Shown here: in pieces, positions 4,747 to 6,815 of the stretch | How the letters are laid out: the number at the start of each line of letters is the position of its first letter | Numbering within the stretch: position 1 is the stretch's first letter | Assembly (NCBI GenBank): GCA_016296635.1 | Contig: JAEDIZ010000111.1 | Coordinates: 1-6,815 of the forward strand | Source of the DNA: Oscillospiraceae bacterium | GTDB taxonomy: Bacteria; Bacillota; Clostridia; Oscillospirales; Oscillospiraceae | Reading direction: 5' to 3' | DNA: 6,815 nt | Notes under the pieces: model-generated | Told to the model about the DNA's origin: nothing | The model's database searches: none | What the model saw: only the letters and a program-made list of their open reading frames with translations | Position numbers and translations under genes: made by a program

Positions 4747-5970
4747 ATGAAGGTACTGATCATCGGCGGCGGCGCATCCGGTATGATGGCTGCACTTGTC
4801 GCAGCTGCGGATCCCGGCAATACCGTCACGCTTTTAGAGCGGCAGAACCGTGTGGGCAAGAAACTGCTTGCCACGGGCAACGGCCGCTGCAATCTGACTA
4901 ATCTGCACGCAGATCTTTCGCATTATCACGGCGCAGATCCGGCATTCACAGTTCCCGCCATGCGGCTTTTCGGCGTAGAAAAGACGCTGGACTTTTTCCA
5001 TTCTCTCGGACTTCTGACCGTTGCGGAAAGCACCGGCAAGGTCTATCCTCTTTCCGATCAGGCCAACAGCGTGGTGGATGTGCTGCGCTTTGCCATGGAG
5101 GCAAGGGGTGTCCATGTCATTTGCAGCTGCGATGTGGTCGATGTGCATAAAAAAGCCAGAGGCATTGTGGCCGTCAGCGCCACGGGCGAAAAGTATTTCG
5201 GTGACAAGCTGATCATTGCCTGCGGCGGCGCAGCCGGAAAAAAGATCGGCGGCAGCAAGTCTGGCTATCATCTTTTGGGAATGCTTGGTCACGGCTGCAC
5301 AGCGCTGTTTCCCTCTCTGACGCAGATCAAGACGGATCAGACCTTTGTCCGAGTCCTTAAGGGTGTGCGTGCAGACGCAGCCGTTCGTCTGCGGCAAAAC
5401 GGGCAGACGGTTGCGGAAAGCAGCGGTGAGGTGCAGTTCGCGGAATTCGGTCTGACAGGCCCGGTGGCCTTTGAGCTTTCTCGCGCCGCAGCCACCACCG
5501 CAGGAAACCTGGAACTCTGTCTGGATCTTCTGCGCGCATACAGTAAAGAGGATGTGCTTTCTCTGCTGCTTGCAAAGCAGCAGGCGTTCCCTCAACTCGC
5601 CGCAGAAGAACTATTCAGCGGAATTCTTCCCTCCCGGCTCGGAAAAACCGTCATCCGCCGGGCAGAACTGGACTATACTGCCCCGCTTTCCTCTCTCTCG
5701 GAGCAGGCGCTTTCCGCCTGCGTCAGCCTTGTCAAATACTTCACTCTCCCGGTGGAGGGCGTCATGGGCTTTGACAGCGCGCAGGTCACCATCGGCGGTG
5801 TCCCCACTTCGGAATTTCGGGCAGATACGCTGGAAAGCAGACTCATGCCCAACGTCTTTGCCACGGGCGAAGTTTTGGACATTGACGGCGACTGCGGCGG
5901 CTTCAATCTGCAATGGGCCTGGTCTTCGGGCTTCCTTGCAGGCAAACTCGGCAAAGGAGCAGACACATGA
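4747..5970 (+). CDS. BaiN/RdsA/YhiN (HI0933-like) NAD(P)/FAD-dependent oxidoreductase
   Basis: This 407-residue flavoprotein opens with the FAD-binding Rossmann motif IIGGGASGMMAA (5-16), followed by E31, which should bind the FAD ribose, and the family signature GKKLLATGNGRCNLTN (37-52). The C-terminal FAD-contact block has TIGGVP (348-353), NVFATGEVLDIDG (369-381) and GGFNLQWAWSSG (384-395). Length is normal. Clostridium scindens BaiN was proposed to reduce bile-acid intermediates, but the family is widespread and most members have no known substrate, so this homology does not show bile-acid metabolism. The start is fixed by the Rossmann strand, although the ribosome-binding site is weak (CAGG, six bases upstream). 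A good promoter lies just upstream, and the stop overlaps the next start as ATGA. Confidence 0.95.
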   Translation: MKVLIIGGGASGMMAALVAAADPGNTVTLLERQNRVGKKLLATGNGRCNLTNLHADLSHYHGADPAFTVPAMRLFGVEKTLDFFHSLGLLTVAESTGKVYPLSDQANSVVDVLRFAMEARGVHVICSCDVVDVHKKARGIVAVSATGEKYFGDKLIIACGGAAGKKIGGSKSGYHLLGMLGHGCTALFPSLTQIKTDQTFVRVLKGVRADAAVRLRQNGQTVAESSGEVQFAEFGLTGPVAFELSRAAATTAGNLELCLDLLRAYSKEDVLSLLLAKQQAFPQLAAEELFSGILPSRLGKTVIRRAELDYTAPLSSLSEQALSACVSLVKYFTLPVEGVMGFDSAQVTIGGVPTSEFRADTLESRLMPNVFATGEVLDIDGDCGGFNLQWAWSSGFLAGKLGKGADT

Positions 5971-6815
5971 TCCGAATTCGTGATATTTCCCTCTCCGCTT
6001 ATGATGACATGAGCGCGCTTGCCCGCAGCGCGGCAAAGCTGCTGCGCATCAAGCAGTCCGACATCAAGCAGCTGGATATCCGCCGCCGCTCGGTGGATGC
6101 GCGGAAGAAAAACGATGTGCGCATCATCTATACCGTGGATGTTGCCGTAAAAGAGCGTGAGGATAAAATTCTGAAAGCGGCACACTGCCCCAAGGCAGAA
6201 ATTGCAAAGGATTTTGAATACAAGGTGCCGATGCCTGCAGCTATTCCCGACAGCCGTCCCGTAATCGTTGGCTTCGGCCCGGCAGGGATGTTCTGCGCGC
6301 TGGTTCTCTCCATGGCAGGACTTCGACCCATTGTTCTGGAGCGCGGGCAGGATGCCGAGACGCGTCATGCCAAAGTTGCACAGTTCTGGGAAACCGGCAA
6401 GCTGGATCCCGACTGCAATGTGCAGTTCGGCGAAGGCGGCGCAGGTACATTTTCCGACGGTAAGCTCAATTCCGGCATCAAAAACGAACGCACCGGCTGG
6501 ATTCTGGAGCAGTTCGCAGACGCCGGTGCGGAAGGCAATATTCTCTATGACGCAAAGCCGCACATCGGCACGGATGTGCTTCTGACGGTTGTGCAAAATC
6601 TGCGGAAAAAGATCATCCATTACGGCGGTGAAGTCCGCTTCGGCACAAAGCTCACCGGCATCCGCACGGAAAACATCAGAGTAGTTGCTGCCGAGGCCGA
6701 ATGCGGCGGTGAAACGACCGTCATTCCCTGCAGTCAGCTTGTGCTTGCCATCGGTCACAGCGCAAGAGACACCTTTGAATACCTCCGCAGAAGCGGCATT
6801 CCCATGGAGCCGAAG
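5967..6815 (+). CDS. COG2509-type FAD-dependent dehydrogenase, 3' end beyond window
   Basis: The window holds the first 283 codons of a protein that is usually somewhat over 500 residues, so it is cut by the edge and not broken. An N-terminal domain of about 95 residues, alpha/beta and rich in basic residues (RRRSVDARKKNDVRIIYTV, 39-57), precedes the Rossmann motif VIVGFGPAGMFCAL (99-112) and E125. Next come the family block NVQFGEGGAGTFSDGKLNSG (151-170) and the second FAD-contact strand LVLAIGHSARDTF (258-270). The family is assigned to uncharacterised FAD-dependent dehydrogenases; the reaction is unknown. AAAGGAG lies seven bases before the ATG. The 4-bp overlap with the upstream oxidoreductase stop implies one transcript and coupled translation of two different flavoproteins. 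Confidence 0.94.
   Translation, partial: MIRIRDISLSAYDDMSALARSAAKLLRIKQSDIKQLDIRRRSVDARKKNDVRIIYTVDVAVKEREDKILKAAHCPKAEIAKDFEYKVPMPAAIPDSRPVIVGFGPAGMFCALVLSMAGLRPIVLERGQDAETRHAKVAQFWETGKLDPDCNVQFGEGGAGTFSDGKLNSGIKNERTGWILEQFADAGAEGNILYDAKPHIGTDVLLTVVQNLRKKIIHYGGEVRFGTKLTGIRTENIRVVAAEAECGGETTVIPCSQLVLAIGHSARDTFEYLRRSGIPMEPK

Noticed and set aside
4747..5970. Reading the BaiN homologue as evidence for bile-acid 7-dehydroxylation
   Set aside because: No other bai gene is present, and this flavoprotein family is common in bacteria with no bile-acid metabolism.
5673..6758. A 361-codon open frame on the minus strand opposite the two flavoprotein genes
   Set aside because: It spans the junction of two genes with unmistakable flavoprotein motifs on the plus strand, resembles no family I recognise, and is the kind of long antisense frame that GC-rich codon use produces.

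Overview
This 6.8 kb window looks like ordinary chromosome of a low-to-mid-GC Firmicute, most likely a gut-type clostridium (Oscillospiraceae/Ruminococcaceae-like). I infer this from strong AGGAGG/GAGGTG ribosome-binding sites, sigma-A promoters, a YlmH homologue, a DUF896 (YnzC-type) protein and an MBOAT + DHHW pair, all typical of that phylum. No insertion sequence, phage gene, CRISPR array or clear sign of recent transfer is visible. Every gene is intact except the two cut by the window edges.

Layout. (1) 1-61, minus strand: tRNA-Val(UAC), missing its 3' end. Behind it is a textbook promoter, TTGACA-17-TATAAT, with three phased A-tracts that resemble an UP element. (2) 161-688, minus: a small lipoprotein of unknown function. 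(3) 717-968, plus: a DUF1294 membrane protein that starts 28 bp from the lipoprotein gene, head to head. (4) 970-1019: a large hairpin serving as a shared terminator between the convergent DUF1294 gene and the next unit. (5) 1015-4605, minus: a four-gene operon in the order ylmH, DUF896, MBOAT O-acyltransferase, DHHW (SGNH-like) protein, with gaps of 4-16 bp. (6) 4606-4746: the divergent promoter region. (7) 4747-6815, plus: two flavoproteins joined by an ATGA stop/start overlap. The first is a BaiN/YhiN (HI0933-like) oxidoreductase; the second is a COG2509-type FAD-dependent dehydrogenase that runs off the window.

How the genes fit together. The MBOAT and DHHW proteins form a recognisable pair. 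A membrane O-acyltransferase passes acyl groups across the membrane and an extracytoplasmic SGNH-like partner places them on a cell-surface glycopolymer, as in AlgI-AlgJ/AlgX and PatA-PatB. Here the pair is transcribed behind ylmH, which encodes a ribosome-associated S4-domain protein, and a DUF896 gene. A small hairpin followed by six U residues at the end of ylmH could separate expression of ylmH from the downstream surface-modification genes. The two flavoproteins probably share a transcript; their substrates cannot be read from sequence. I see no clearly new multi-gene system. The best leads are the ylmH/DUF896/acyltransferase linkage, the candidate attenuator in it, and the tRNA promoter architecture.
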